Source: Rhizophagus clarus (taxonomy: Eukaryota > Glomeromycota > Glomeromycetes > Glomerales > Glomeraceae). From it: a stretch of 64,000 nucleotides of DNA. The stretch spans positions 434,001 through 498,000 of the forward strand of contig BLAL01000006.1 of NCBI GenBank assembly GCA_015698045.1. The letters are read 5' to 3'. The translations under genes and the position numbers were made by a program. This document shows, piece after piece, positions 35,673 through 47,121 of the stretch. The notes below the pieces were generated by a model. That model saw only the letters and a program-made list of their open reading frames with translations, made no database searches and was not told where the DNA came from. Position 1 is the stretch's first letter, and each line of letters starts with the position of its first letter.

Positions 35673-38600
35673 ATGGACTTCTTAAAATATCTTCCAAGAA
35701 AATGTTACGCGTGTCAAATATGCCAAAAGTTCACACCTGCTTTGGACAACGAAGTAGTTTGTTTGATATGTGGTCATTATGAAGCTCAACATGAACAGGT
35801 TGTATATATAATAATTACATAAATATTAATATATATATACTTACATTTATTTTTTATATAGTTTATTGAGTTGCAGCTTCAAAGCTTGCGCTCTATTGAA
35901 ACAAATACAAGCACTAGGAATGAAATAAGAAATTTAACAACTTCTGATCATTCAAGAGAAGATGAAAACGATGTTACCAATTTCTTGAACGAATTTAATA
36001 TAAGAAATAGATTAATTATGACTACCAATCAAGAAAATAATATAGATCAAGATACTGAAGCAAATGTTATTCCTACAGTATCATTTCATACCCCCGCAGA
36101 AGAGATTACAACAACTTCTTCATTCAAATGCACTATGACAATTATCATGATGCCATATATCAATAATAACAAAATTGTTAAATTGCACTCTTTCCAGTAA
36201 GTGATTGATCTAAAATTTATGTATTTATTTGCAAAATTACACATTAATTTAACATTATTATATTTATAAAAGATGGTCAGATTTACAATTCCACGAATTA
36301 ATTAAACAAATAACATTCAAAGATGATTCATTTACTGAAATTAATAGAATGTTGGTGAAAGAATTTCCAAAAATAAAAGAATGTGGTTGGAGAATTTTAA
36401 GACCTATAGATACTCATTCAAATAACCTAATTCCATTTATATTTGATGGTCCAATCACTGGTCAAATAATGAAACTGTAATTATTATTTATATTACAATT
36501 ATAATTTTATGGATTATTATTAATTAATTAATGAAAATTATAATTTAGTGCTTGTACGGCCCGTAAGAGGTGTTATATTGGGCCTACCAAAAAAAATATT
36601 TTTGATCGAATTTTAGCTACGAATAATGATGAATTAATTAGATTTACAACTGCTAATCAAGAATCTTTGGTGTCTCAATCAACATCTAAATCTACTACAA
36701 TTCCTCAAACAACAAGATCTACTAACTTCACTGTAATCTCTCAAGCAAGACCAATAACGTCCTCAAATTCCTTAAATTCGATCACAACTTCTCAAGTAAT
36801 GTCTACAACAAGACCTGTCACGATTCCTAGTAGATCTAATATTTCTCAAATAAGACCCACATTGATTTCACAAACAGCAGAATCTAGACGAAGATCATCA
36901 ACAATTTCTCAAACAATAGGCTCTGCAATTAGACCTATTGGAGTTTTCCCATCAAGTTCAACCATGAATTCTATAACAAACTTTACTCAACGAGAAAGAA
37001 CACAAGATAGGAGTCATAACTGGGAAGATAATAGTATTGATTCACGTTCAACAAATCAATTTCGAGAAGATCTGCTTATATCATTGAGAAATAAGTATCA
37101 TATTGATGAGCTTGATACATTCACGTTTCATATAAAAGCTGAATATTGTCTTGATTATTTTATGAATTGGGGTCTAACAGCAAGAATTGAAGATATTCTT
37201 AAAAAACCAATTATTGTAATGGAAGAGTAAGTTATTGTTATTTAATAAAAAAATTCATATAATTTCATTATACTAATTATTATTTTTTTTTTTAAAAAAA
37301 TTTTTATTATTAGTGCTGTTGACACTGGTGGTGTTTTTCGGGATATGACTACCATATTGTGGCAAAAAATTCGATTTTATTCAGAATTTAATGGTGGCAA
37401 ACTCTTTGAAAATGATGTGATCCAACAAAATTCGGAGTTAGTAAGCTGGGAATATGCTACTTCTATAGGAAAATTGCTCTTTTGGACTTTCATTCATTGT
37501 GGATCTTGGCCAAAATGGCTAAAAGAATTCCATATGCAGTTCATCATTGGCGGTAGTGAATATGCATCTTTCAAAGAAGCTTTATATGACTATAATATAT
37601 ACTTATATAACTTAAGTGAAAGAATTAAAAATGATGGTTGGCAAATGCATGAAAGCGATATAAGATTCTGGATGAATGAAAATGATCTCAATGTAAGTTG
37701 CATAAATTACTTATATAATTAATTATTTAAAACTAATATTATTCATTTATTCTTTTTATTAAATGATAGGATCAGATCCTACAATATGACAAAATTAAGC
37801 TTAGTGAATATATCGCAGAATATGAAATTTTGGTTAAGAGACAGAAGAGTTTAGAAATGGTCAAAGAAGGTTTTAATATTGGATGGGCTATAAATGTGAG
37901 TATTCATTAATAACTGATACCAATGTGTTTTTATTTATTATTAAATTAATTAAATTAAATTTAGGAGATTAAAAAATTTAATTGGTTCAAAATCGAATGT
38001 GAATTATATTCGCCACTTACAAGTGATGAATTTTTTAATCAACTTGACCAGCCTCATATTAGAATGGTGATTTGTGAAGTACCAAACAAAAAAATGTGCG
38101 GGAACGAATCTATGGATGGTTTAGAGAGTGGATCATAACAATTGATAATGAAACGATTGAACAGCTGCTGAAGTTTATTACTGGTAGTACTAGGATACCA
38201 TTACCTAAAAAAATAAGTGTATGTAAATATTTATTAAGATCTTTTTTTAATTTAAATATTAACAAATATTAAACTTTAGATTCAATGGAGGCATACATCA
38301 GGGAGCAGCGCAATATCAAATGTATATTGCAAATTGCCATTCTCAAGAACTTGTTCTTATACTTTGATCTTGTGTCAAGATTATGAAAATTTTGATGAAT
38401 TCATTGAGAGTTTTAAAATATGTTTATCAAACTGCGAGGGGTTTAGTGAATTATCATATGGAAGGATTAAAAATTTAATTGATAATCCTTTTTTGACAGA
38501 AACCACAGTTACCGAACGGGAATTAAATATAATTAATGAAGAGCAAAGAGAAAATCAAGAGATAAATGAGCAAAATAATGCTAATATAGAAATTGTTGAC

Positions 38601-38828
38601 TTGACGAATGATAATCAAATTATTATAGATATTCATCGAGAGACGGTTCAAAAAAAAAAAAGAAGAAAGCAGAAACGTCAGGTAAATAACAATCGCTCAC
38701 AACCAAGTCAAGAATGTTTTATTAACATGACGGCCGAAGATATAGAAAATGCCAGTAATAGAAAAAACCCGTCTGGTGCAAGAAGTCGAATAATCACAAG
38801 ATCAATGACTAGAGACGAGACTGCATAA
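35673..38828 (+). CDS. HECT-type E3 ubiquitin ligase-like protein of the transposon (one frameshift)
   Basis: Eight exons fit in phase: 35673-35798, 35862-36196, 36273-36476, 36549-37226, 37314-37692, 37770-37895, 37965-38218 and 38280-38828. Together they are one base short of 884 codons. The missing base falls in a run of seven A near 38088-38094, where the frame changes; this is a real lesion or an assembly error. Residues 11-33 hold CYACQIC...CLIC, a zinc motif. A Ser/Thr-rich middle (about 240-340) follows. The HECT-like region has EDAVDTGGVFRDM, then FITGSTRIPL, then LPFSRTCSYTLILCQDY with candidate catalytic Cys726. The tail has IEIVDLTND (about 805-811), which resembles a SUMO-interaction motif, and a KKKRRKQKR nuclear signal. 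It probably conjugates ubiquitin in the nucleus. Confidence 0.75.
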
Positions 38829-39131
38829 ATACTTTTCATTTTTAATTTTATATATATAGCATATTATATGTTTTTTTGCGACTTTATATGTAATACCTTT
38901 TTTTTCAAATAAATATTGATGACATTATTACATAGTATTTTCAAGATTTTCTGTTTGCGAAAAATATTACCATCTATGATGTTACTAAATATTTGTCCAT
39001 CAATTTGAGGTAGATAGGTATGATGCAGATAGCTAATTAACGTAAGTAGGGTACCAAAGTATAAATTCTGATTTGTTAACTGGTACGATCATTTTTGTTC
39101 AATACCTTGATAACCATCTGTTTTTTCTGAG

Positions 39132-39553
39132 ATGTCAAATTTCTGCACAACTCAGGCTTTAAAGATATTTTAAAAATGGGAAAGAGGTATATGTCTAGTT
39201 TTTTTTGCTTTTTTTGACTTTAAACATTACTAACATTTTTTAACATTTTTTCGTTTATTTTTAGGGATGCCAAGTTTCTTATACAGTCCGAACTTTAAAT
39301 TATAAAGGAAGAAGTGTGTCAATTTTTTTATTATTTTGACTTTAAAAAAAAATGAAAAAAAGAAATGGTGGAAATGTTTCTTTAGAGTTTTGTATATAAC
39401 CTGGACTTGGTAAATCAGGAAGAGGAGGTATGTCTATTTTTCTTTTTCTTTTTGACTTTTAAATCAACTCTAATGTTTCTTACTTTTTTTTTTAGGGATA
39501 CCAAGTTTCTTATTTAGCCACATACTTTTAAAGGTAGATTAAAAAAGAAGAAA
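39132..39553 (+). repeat. tandem repeat of short exon plus intron units
   Basis: Four related exon-like segments, 39132-39186, 39265-39313, 39386-39427 and 39496-39533, share a core (GGATGCCAAGTTTCTTATAC in the second). They are separated by introns of about 70 nt with GTATGT-like donors, a TACTAAC box (near 39223) and T-rich TTTAG acceptors. A fifth related core lies near 39725. One frame reads CQVSYTV or CQISAQL but meets TAA codons in the first and last units, so the array is decayed. It lies downstream of the HECT-type gene inside the transposon. Confidence 0.5.
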
Positions 39554-39839
39554 CGTTATAATTTATTTAATAGGTTTAAGAAATGTTTCTAATATTCCAT
39601 TTCTTGTTCTCTTCTAGAAACAATAAATGGACAAAATTGTCCATGTAAAACAATAAAAAAAAATGAGTGAATTGATCACAAGAGATAATAAAAAATGGTA
39701 AAAAATGGAATGGACAAAATTGTTAGGATGTTAAATTTTCTATACAAATCGACTTTCAAAGGTTAATAACAAACAAAAATGATTTTTGCGGGAATGATCA
39801 TAATAATTTGGTTGTATAAAAAATTTTAAATTTATTGAT

Positions 39840-40458
39840 ATTGATTATGAAATTCCTTGGAACTATCGCCGCCAAAAATTTAATCATGGAAAACTAAGAA
39901 GCAACAATTTTCCAGTAGAAGTGGTAAATATAATTAATGATATGAGAGATATGAAGAAAAAAATGATTGAAGTAATCTAATAAATATCAATATGATAATA
40001 GTGAGCGTTAAGTAATATCTTAGAGAAACAAAATTAAATGATGAGATGAAGGAAAAAGTTCATGGACCACCTGCTATACCTTTATTTCCATCACAGAGAA
40101 GTCGACAAAAAAAAGAAGAGGCGGACATCATTGAAAAAGCATATAAAAGAGGCGACACATGATGTCAAGAAAGTAATGAAGCAACAAGATTAAATTGTTT
40201 AAAATCAGAGAAATAGCATTAGAGTATATAGATGAGTTTGTTAAAGTAGATAAAATGGATTGCTTTTACAAAGGTGATGTGAAGGATAAACATCACAGTC
40301 TAAGAGGTACGTTGATGAAGGCAATTAGAAAGGAAGTCGACGAAGATAACATAAACGAGTTTGAAGAGTTGAACGAATACTTTGCGAAGAAATTAATCGA
40401 AGATAGTATAAATGAGAATTCAAAAAGAGTAAAGGAAGCTCAGAAAATGGTAGAGTGA
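39840..40458 (+). pseudogene. coding remnant ending in an 87-codon open frame
   Basis: The open part 40195-40458 is lysine/glutamate-rich and includes IREIALEYIDEFVKVDKMDC and YKGDVKDKHHSLRGTLMKA, compatible with a helical protein. Upstream, readings such as KVHGPPAIPLFPSQRSRQKK are interrupted by stops near 40160-40195. The YKGD.KxK...L pattern recurs at 57.6-57.8 kb (minus), hinting at a shared family. Function unknown. Confidence 0.4.
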
Positions 40459-40853
40459 AATCCTATAAATGGAATAAAAATAACTCATCGGTATAACATA
40501 TATGACACATATATAGATATAATTTAGGTAGTATTTACACGTAGTAGATAGATTAATAGGATAGTATAGTTAGAATAGTATGAATTAAGTATTTTATTAG
40601 CACCTGTCGCTTGGACGGGAATAACAAAAGATAAGGACTTTACGATTCCTGAATGTATTTTTGTTCTCTCGCAAATGCAAATAAATACACCTCTTTGTTA
40701 AAAAAAAAAAGAAAAAAAAAAAAATATTGATTACGAAATAATTTACCAATAAATATCTGCAAGTTCTTTAACTTAACATGACCCGACTTCGGGTCAGGTC
40801 AGTATTGGTTGGCTACCCGACCGACTGTTGGCCCGATATATGGGTTAAAAAAA

Positions 40854-40878
40854 ACGCCGGAACTATTAGTTCCGGCGT
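40854..40878. repeat. 12-bp arm palindrome in a GC-rich island
   Basis: ACGCCGGAACTA and TAGTTCCGGCGT are perfect inverse arms around one base. The surrounding 40780-40920 is unusually GC-rich and contains GACCCGACC/GGGTCGGG inverse pairs (CCCGACTTCGGGTC, GACGGGTCGGGTTAA). It looks like the tip of a foldback element. Confidence 0.65.
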
Positions 40879-40919
40879 AGTGTTCCGGACGGGTCGGGTT
40901 AATTCGGATTGATCCATTT

Positions 40920-41715
40920 AACCCGAAGTTAAAAAACGTTAAATTTGTTTAAAAAAAATCAAACGCTTAAAAAAGTGCGTTTTTTTAAATTAACTGTTAA
41001 ACGCTTAATAAAAAAATGCGTTTTTTTTTAAAAAAAATTAAACTTTTAAAAAAAAGAGCGTTTTTTTTAAATTTTTTAAAATTAAAGCTTAAAAAAAAGC
41101 GTTTTTTTTTTTAGTCTTTTAAAATTAAACGCTTAAAAAAAATGCGTTTTTTTTTTAAAAAAAATTTAAATGCTTAAAAAAAATGCGTTTTTTTTAAAAA
41201 AAAATTTAAACGCTTAAAAAAAATGCGTTTTTTTTTAAAAAAATTTAAACGCTTAAAAAAACGTTTTATTCTTTACATTAACCGCTTTAAAAAGAAAGCG
41301 GTTTATTCTTTACATTAACCGCTTTAAAAAAAACGTTTCATTCTTTACATTAACCGCTTTAAAAAGAAAGCGGTTTATTCTTTACATTAACCGTTTTAAA
41401 AAGAAAGCGGTTTACTCTTTACATTAACCGCTTTAAAAAAAAGCGTTTCATTCTTTAAATTATCCGCTTTAAAAAAAGCGTTTTTAAATTAAACGCGTTT
41501 TTTTTTTTAGTTTGCGATTTGATAAAAAAACGTTTCGCTAGTTTTTTCGCGAAATTAACAAAATACGTTGCGAAGATAATTTAATATAAAAATAACGTTT
41601 CGCAACTTTTTTTTGCGAAATTAGTAAAAAACGTTGCGAAACACTTTTTTACCTCTTTTTTGCGAAATTAATAAAAAAACGAAAATAACGTTGCGATACG
41701 TTTTTTTATAGGCAA
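40920..41715. repeat. three adjoining arrays of A/T-rich hairpin units
   Basis: 40935-41275 has about eight units of AAACGCTTAAAAAAA-TGCGTTTTTTT. 41270-41470 has about five units of about 36 bp, TTACATTAACCGCTTTAAAA plus AAGCGGTTTATTC. 41515-41710 has units with GTTTCGCAAC/TTGCGAAATTA and AACGTTGCGAA. Every unit is itself an inverted repeat (AACGC/GCGTT, ACCGCTTT/AAAGCGGT, TTCGCAA/TTGCGAA). They are inside the transposon near its right end. A related CGC array lies at 60.6-61.7 kb. Confidence 0.8.
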
Positions 41716-42839
41716 AATATAAAAAGACTCTTCGCGACTTTTTTTTTTGTTCGGTAACGGTTATACATATCAGTTAACAAATTATATTGCTTTTTGACAA
41801 AAAAATAACTTTTATATATAATAAAAAACCCACAGACAATTGCATGAGAAATAATTATTTTAGTTACTATCGTACTATCATCTACTGTCGTTAAAAAAAT
41901 TCTTGATAAAAGTTTTGACAAGAAGTATAGCCTACAAGAAGTTTTTATATAAATACCGTTAATCCGATCTTTTTAAACATTATACGTTGTATCAATTAAA
42001 TCGTTATAATCTTACCTTAGTTTAACTGTTGAAGGCGGTCTAGTTAATATATTCACTTTTCCATTTGTTACTTTATTAATAATCGAACAATTATTTAGCA
42101 CGTCATCTACTCATTTTAAATCTGACCAATGTCCAATGCAAAGCACCTAATTATTTATTAAAAAATTTTTTTTTTATAGCTTTTATTGAAATTTATTTAC
42201 AGTAATAATAAAGATATATTTATATTTTCATGTAATATTGCTTCTAAAATAACTAAATTTATATATTACTACTTTCATTATTCTTCAAAAAAAATAAAAA
42301 TACCATATTTTTAATTTTCTTTCATAATTTTGACGTTTTTTCCTGTAATAATTTAATTAATGCCAAAAAACTTTCCTTTGTTGCATATATCATATGAATA
42401 ATGAGAATAAATATATGTTTATATGTTAAGAAGACCGACCGTACAATATCAAAACTATACTTTAGAATTTAGAAGAAATTTTTTAAAATACAATAAATGT
42501 AAAAGTAAATAATTTAAAAATTATTGTAAAGTTGAAATTAAAAAATTATCAACATAAAAAAAATTAAATCACATGATATTAATGAGATACAGGCGTCTTT
42601 TAAAAACCAGTCTAGATAAAAATATTACTATACAATCAATTAATTAATAAAGAAATTAAGCGGAATTAGAAATTAAGTGGAATTTAATGTTTTTATATTT
42701 CACATAAGTTGTATCATTCGATTTCAAAAGTTATTGTATTAAATAAAACATTAATTTCTCAGAAATCTTTTAGTCGGTACTATAAAGCATCTTTTATTAA
42801 TTTAATATTTATTAATATAAAATACTTATCTCTTATTTT

Positions 42840-43145
42840 TTTTCGTTGTTTACTAAAAAAAGGTGATATGATCGAAGAGTGATATGTATGATTAAAAACC
42901 AGACAGTCGGTAAGATGCTATATATAGAATGCAAAAAATTTGATTTCCATTTATGGAAATCACTGTATGATCGACATGGAAAACAACAAGAGACATGTTG
43001 TTTTACAACAAGTCACTTGTTGTGTTGATCAACATGTAAAAACAACATGTCACTTGTTGTAAAACAACAAGTAGCATGTTGTTTTATAACAAGTGACATG
43101 TTGTTTTACAACAAGTGACTTGTTGTTTTTACAACATGCTTTTGA
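42840..43145 (-). repeat. right terminal inverted repeat
   Basis: It is the reverse complement of the left TIR, including the inner TTTCCATTTATGGAAATC palindrome, the TGTTGATCAACA box and the outer GTTTTTACAACATGCTTTTGA. Similarity continues inward through TATATAGCATCTTACCG and CTGGTTTTTAATCATA. One 22-bp block is missing relative to the left copy. Confidence 0.85.
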
Positions 43146-43147
43146 AT

Positions 43148-46100
43148 TACACGGTACGCCATACGTTTCATCATAATTTTATAATATTCAAATTCAGGTT
43201 AGAACAAATCGGATCAGCCCGAAATTAAAATATTTGAGATTAAGGTATACGAATTGGTTTGTTTTTAAAAAAAAGAATTTAATTATAACTGATTAATTTA
43301 ATTAATGTTAATCTGGAATTAAATTATCTTCTTTTCTTTTTCTTTTTGTCAAAATTATGCGACAATTCATTGGGAATAATGTAAGAACTAACGTTAGGCA
43401 TATTATACCATCATTATCGAATTTGATTGTTTCAATGCACTCATTCATGCTGTATCTTAACGATTCTATCATGTAAGTAAATTTTCTTATTTTTTTGATC
43501 ATTCATTTCGAAAGAAGTAAATAAAATTTTGCGTATTATTTATATAATAAAAGAAGAGTAATTTGATCTATGTATTATCGTTTGATACTAGGACTGATAT
43601 GAAAAATACAAAAAGTGATTATATTTTATTAGAAGATCAAAGTTCATGTGATTTTATCTTACTACAAAAAAAATGTTTATCCTTTATTGATATACAATAT
43701 TTAATAAATGGAAAGCCATTAAAATGGATCGAATTGATCCTCCTCGTTGAATATAAAGTAGTTTGAATTTTTATTTCATCTTTTTTCAAGGAACACTTTA
43801 TATATAATGGTCCAAAAATTGACTACCTTTATTACATATAACGACTATATTTTCAAATATTTCTTCATATTCTTCGCGAAACTAAATCTCGTTTCTGAGA
43901 ATCAATTCTTCAATTATATTGTTTTAAATTTTTCATATATCATTCCAACTTTCTCACCATTTTCTCTTAATGTCAAGCGTCTTTATTATAAAAATGTCCA
44001 AAATTTTGCTAATTCTGATAGTAATAATTACAGCTATTTTGACCATTGTTGCTGACATTCTCCTTTTCTAACAGGCCGCACGGGTCCTTTTTACATTATT
44101 CGAAGTTGTCAGAGTTGTTCACAAAGGTGACAGCATTAATGTATTTTATCAAAGTATCAGAGAAGATGCATATGCGATGGCGACCCTTGTTTTTTTACGA
44201 ACACAATTAAAATATATATATATATATCAATAAACAGAAAAATCAGGAAAGGATAAGTTCAAAAAATGCTGGCACTATCAGAAAAATAATCCGTATGTGA
44301 CATCATAAGATCGTTATTACTTGTAATTTTTCTAATAATTTTAGAATTAAAGAAGTTATGTTTTTTTTTTGTTCTGGCATATTTTAAAGGATCTAATTTG
44401 ATATTAATTATATTTATGTCTTATAACGTAAAGTGTATAATAAGCAATATCATAAAATATTATGTGCATATAAAATTTTTTATAACTTGAGTTGATCTTA
44501 GACAGCTGGTCGTATCTCTTATTACTATAATACGTATTTTTTCTATATACCTGGAAATAACTATTTCAAAATCTTCAAAATTATCCTGTATTTTTTAATT
44601 AAACAGTACCATTTGTTATATATTTGTACTAAATCTACTAATTGGTCCCGCAGTTTCTTTCGTCAGAACTTAGTTAATAATTTGAAGTCATATCCCAATT
44701 AAATTCTTCACATGTCCCAGTAACTTCTAAAATTGATAATAATTAAGATAAGGACAATTTTGATAAATTTCTTGGATAAATCTTCTATCATCAATGTCTT
44801 AATAAAAGATGCTAATTTCATTGAAATACGCTTTTATATTTTTGATAAACTTGTTACAGACTGATACAACTTTAAGGAGCTTTAAATAAAGCAATGATAC
44901 TATCCTAAATAATAACAAATTGTGTTATAACATAATTACAGATCAAATAAGCTTCTTTTAGGTATTTTTTAAACCTTGATTAGCAGATTAGCTTAATGAT
45001 TCCATAATTTCATTTTTTGTGCTTAAACTAAATAAATTCAATATTCGTTTTCTACAGTAATAGGAATTTTGTATGTTATGTATGAAAAAAAAGTCCATGC
45101 TCCATAAAATCTGTAGTTTGATACCGTTATCTTACACCAACGAAGAGATATGAATAAAGAGTAATTTCATCATTATTAAATACTTTTATTAAAAATAAAC
45201 AACTTCTTTATTAAGTTTCAGCATTTTTAAAGAAAAAAAAAATGCACCAATGTCTTTCGCTCTAACGCCTTCAGTTTTTTCATACGAATGCCGTAATTTT
45301 ATAACAAATAATATGCTTGATGTATGAAACTGCGGGTTTGTACTTAAAGAATATATCCGATCATATTGAAACCTGATATTACTGTAAAAGTTGAGGTTAT
45401 TAAAAAGATAATAAGTTGGTAATTAATGAAAGGTTCTACAGTATCATTTGGTAGTGACCTTGTTTGTATTTTTCATGATTTTTTTTTCTATCAAATGAAG
45501 TAAATATATTATTACATTTTTAGAAAAAAAAAAACTATCATTAATAATTCTAACGAAAAAGTAACAGTATTCATATTAAATAGACGTGTTTTCTCCAAAG
45601 TCCAGATTTGATACACATTTTTGGTCTCAGTTTTTAATTAATAAAAAAATATTTTATATTAGATACCAAAAGAAATAATGTGCTCATTTTCAGGCATGAC
45701 AAAATAAAATAAAAATTAAAATAATAAATTATTATAAAAAGAGAAATAATATTATCCTTTCGAGACGAAATGAGCTATGATATCAGATTATCAGTAGTAT
45801 AAAATAATGGTAGCGTAACCGTATTTCTTTATCTATTTATCAGTGTAAAAAAAAAAATTACATTAAATTTCATTTAGATAAACCGACCTCACTCTCAAAT
45901 TTTGAACTGAGCACAATAAATTCTGTCACTATTCCTAAAACTTAATATTCTAATATGGTTTTCTTGTTACTATAATTTCTTTTTAAATCCTCTACATTAT
46001 CCTGCAAAATTATTTTATATCTTTATGTTTCATTTATTACTTTTTTGCTCGTGATTGTACTCGTTGGTCACTTTTTTCGGTTACAAGGTTGAAGTGTCGT

Positions 46101-46458
46101 CACTGTTTATGCATAACGCCGTAATGCGGCCCTGTGTGCAAAATTTTGCCGTGCGGTTGGGGTAGTTGGATTAAAATATAAAATTACTGCGGTATCCGAA
46201 ATTCCGAACAACTTTTCTCTTTGGGTTTATTTTAATGGTTAAACATACATAATTGATCATTTTAAAAAAAAAAAGGAAAGAAGAAAAAAATAATCATTCC
46301 TTTTGCTTTTTATATTTATTTGTTTATTTATTTATTTCGTGCTTCAATTTTATTATATTATAATATTCGAGTATAATACAATGATGAAAATTGTAATTGT
46401 ATTATTTGTTAAATAAGTTTTTTCATTATAAAGATTTATTCTTTAGTCTCAGATTTAA
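43148..46458. other. gene-poor stretch
   Basis: There is no supportable gene. Open stretches at 43308-44055 have no family resemblance. An (AT)n tract lies at 44211-44228. A slightly GC-richer patch at 46085-46165 (GCCGTAATGCGGCCC) contains no frame I can support. Confidence 0.45.
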
Positions 46459-46734
46459 TTGCTAAAAATAGTAAGCTGCTATTATCAGGGGCGTTCCTTA
46501 AAAAAATCATTAAAAAAAAAAAATTCTGGTGTACATTTTTCTATCATCGTATTTTTAAGACTTTATAAATGTCCCTTCTCTTACAAATTTAAATCAAATT
46601 TTTTCAAAATAATTTTCATTAACCACAGACGAAACATATTTATATTAAATAAATTGCGAACTATTAGAAACTTGGTAGTTAGAAGAACAAAAGTTGAAAA
46701 ACTTGCTGATAAAATGGGAGTTGGTAAGTAAATA

Positions 46735-47121
46735 TTGGCAAAGCCACAACTGTTATTCTCTTATGATAAATGTCTTCTACTGCCCTTAGCACCTTTGGCC
46801 CTTCCGGCTTTCCTACAGAATGAGAATACCGCTAGGTTAATTCTTAAAGCTACGAAACAGATGAATATTGATGATCCTGCTATTTTTATTCAGTGGGATA
46901 ATAACGGCTTCAACGATACCCCAATAGCTGACTGCTGTAATGGTGTTCCTGGGCAGACGCAAGCCACTCTTATCGCTCATATTGTAGGAAGTGGTGGTGT
47001 CGATTTTAATGGTCTGCACACCTTTTTTTTATTTAGAAATACTTTAGCAATCACCCAGTGTCAGTATGGTTTCCCCCAATGGTACGAGAATTTTCGATCA
47101 TGTTCTTTTTTGAATTATTAA
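46735..47121 (+). CDS. hypothetical open frame, possibly a gene fragment
   Basis: The 128-codon frame has codon-like composition, less AT-rich than the surroundings, and includes ILKATKQMNIDDPAIFIQWD and CNGVPGQTQATLIAHIVGSG. The first codons follow directly after TAAATATTG and there is no strong start, so it may be an internal exon. I do not recognise the family. No membrane segment or signal peptide is convincing. Confidence 0.3.
   Translation: MAKPQLLFSYDKCLLLPLAPLALPAFLQNENTARLILKATKQMNIDDPAIFIQWDNNGFNDTPIADCCNGVPGQTQATLIAHIVGSGGVDFNGLHTFFLFRNTLAITQCQYGFPQWYENFRSCSFLNY

Larger units (their letters stand above)
29100..43147. mobile_element. large (about 14 kb) TIR transposon carrying DDE integrase and HECT-type ligase
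   Basis: Inverted repeats of about 300 bp at 29103-29405 and 42840-43145 match in opposite orientation. The outer ends are TCAAAAGCATGTTGTAAAAA on both sides. TACAC occurs just outside both ends (29095-29099 and 43148-43152), a candidate 5-bp target duplication. Inside are a minus-strand integrase gene, a plus-strand HECT-type gene, and short-exon clusters. The combination of long TIRs, an integrase-type transposase and cargo supports a single mobile unit. The interior is long for such elements, so nested insertions are possible. Confidence 0.75.

Noticed and set aside
40920..41715. Series of transcription terminators
   Set aside because: Stem plus T-tract units look like bacterial terminators, but the DNA is eukaryotic and the units occur as tandem arrays.
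43308..44055. Three open stretches of 64-82 codons
   Set aside because: No motif, no start context, and the composition is the same as the surrounding non-coding DNA.
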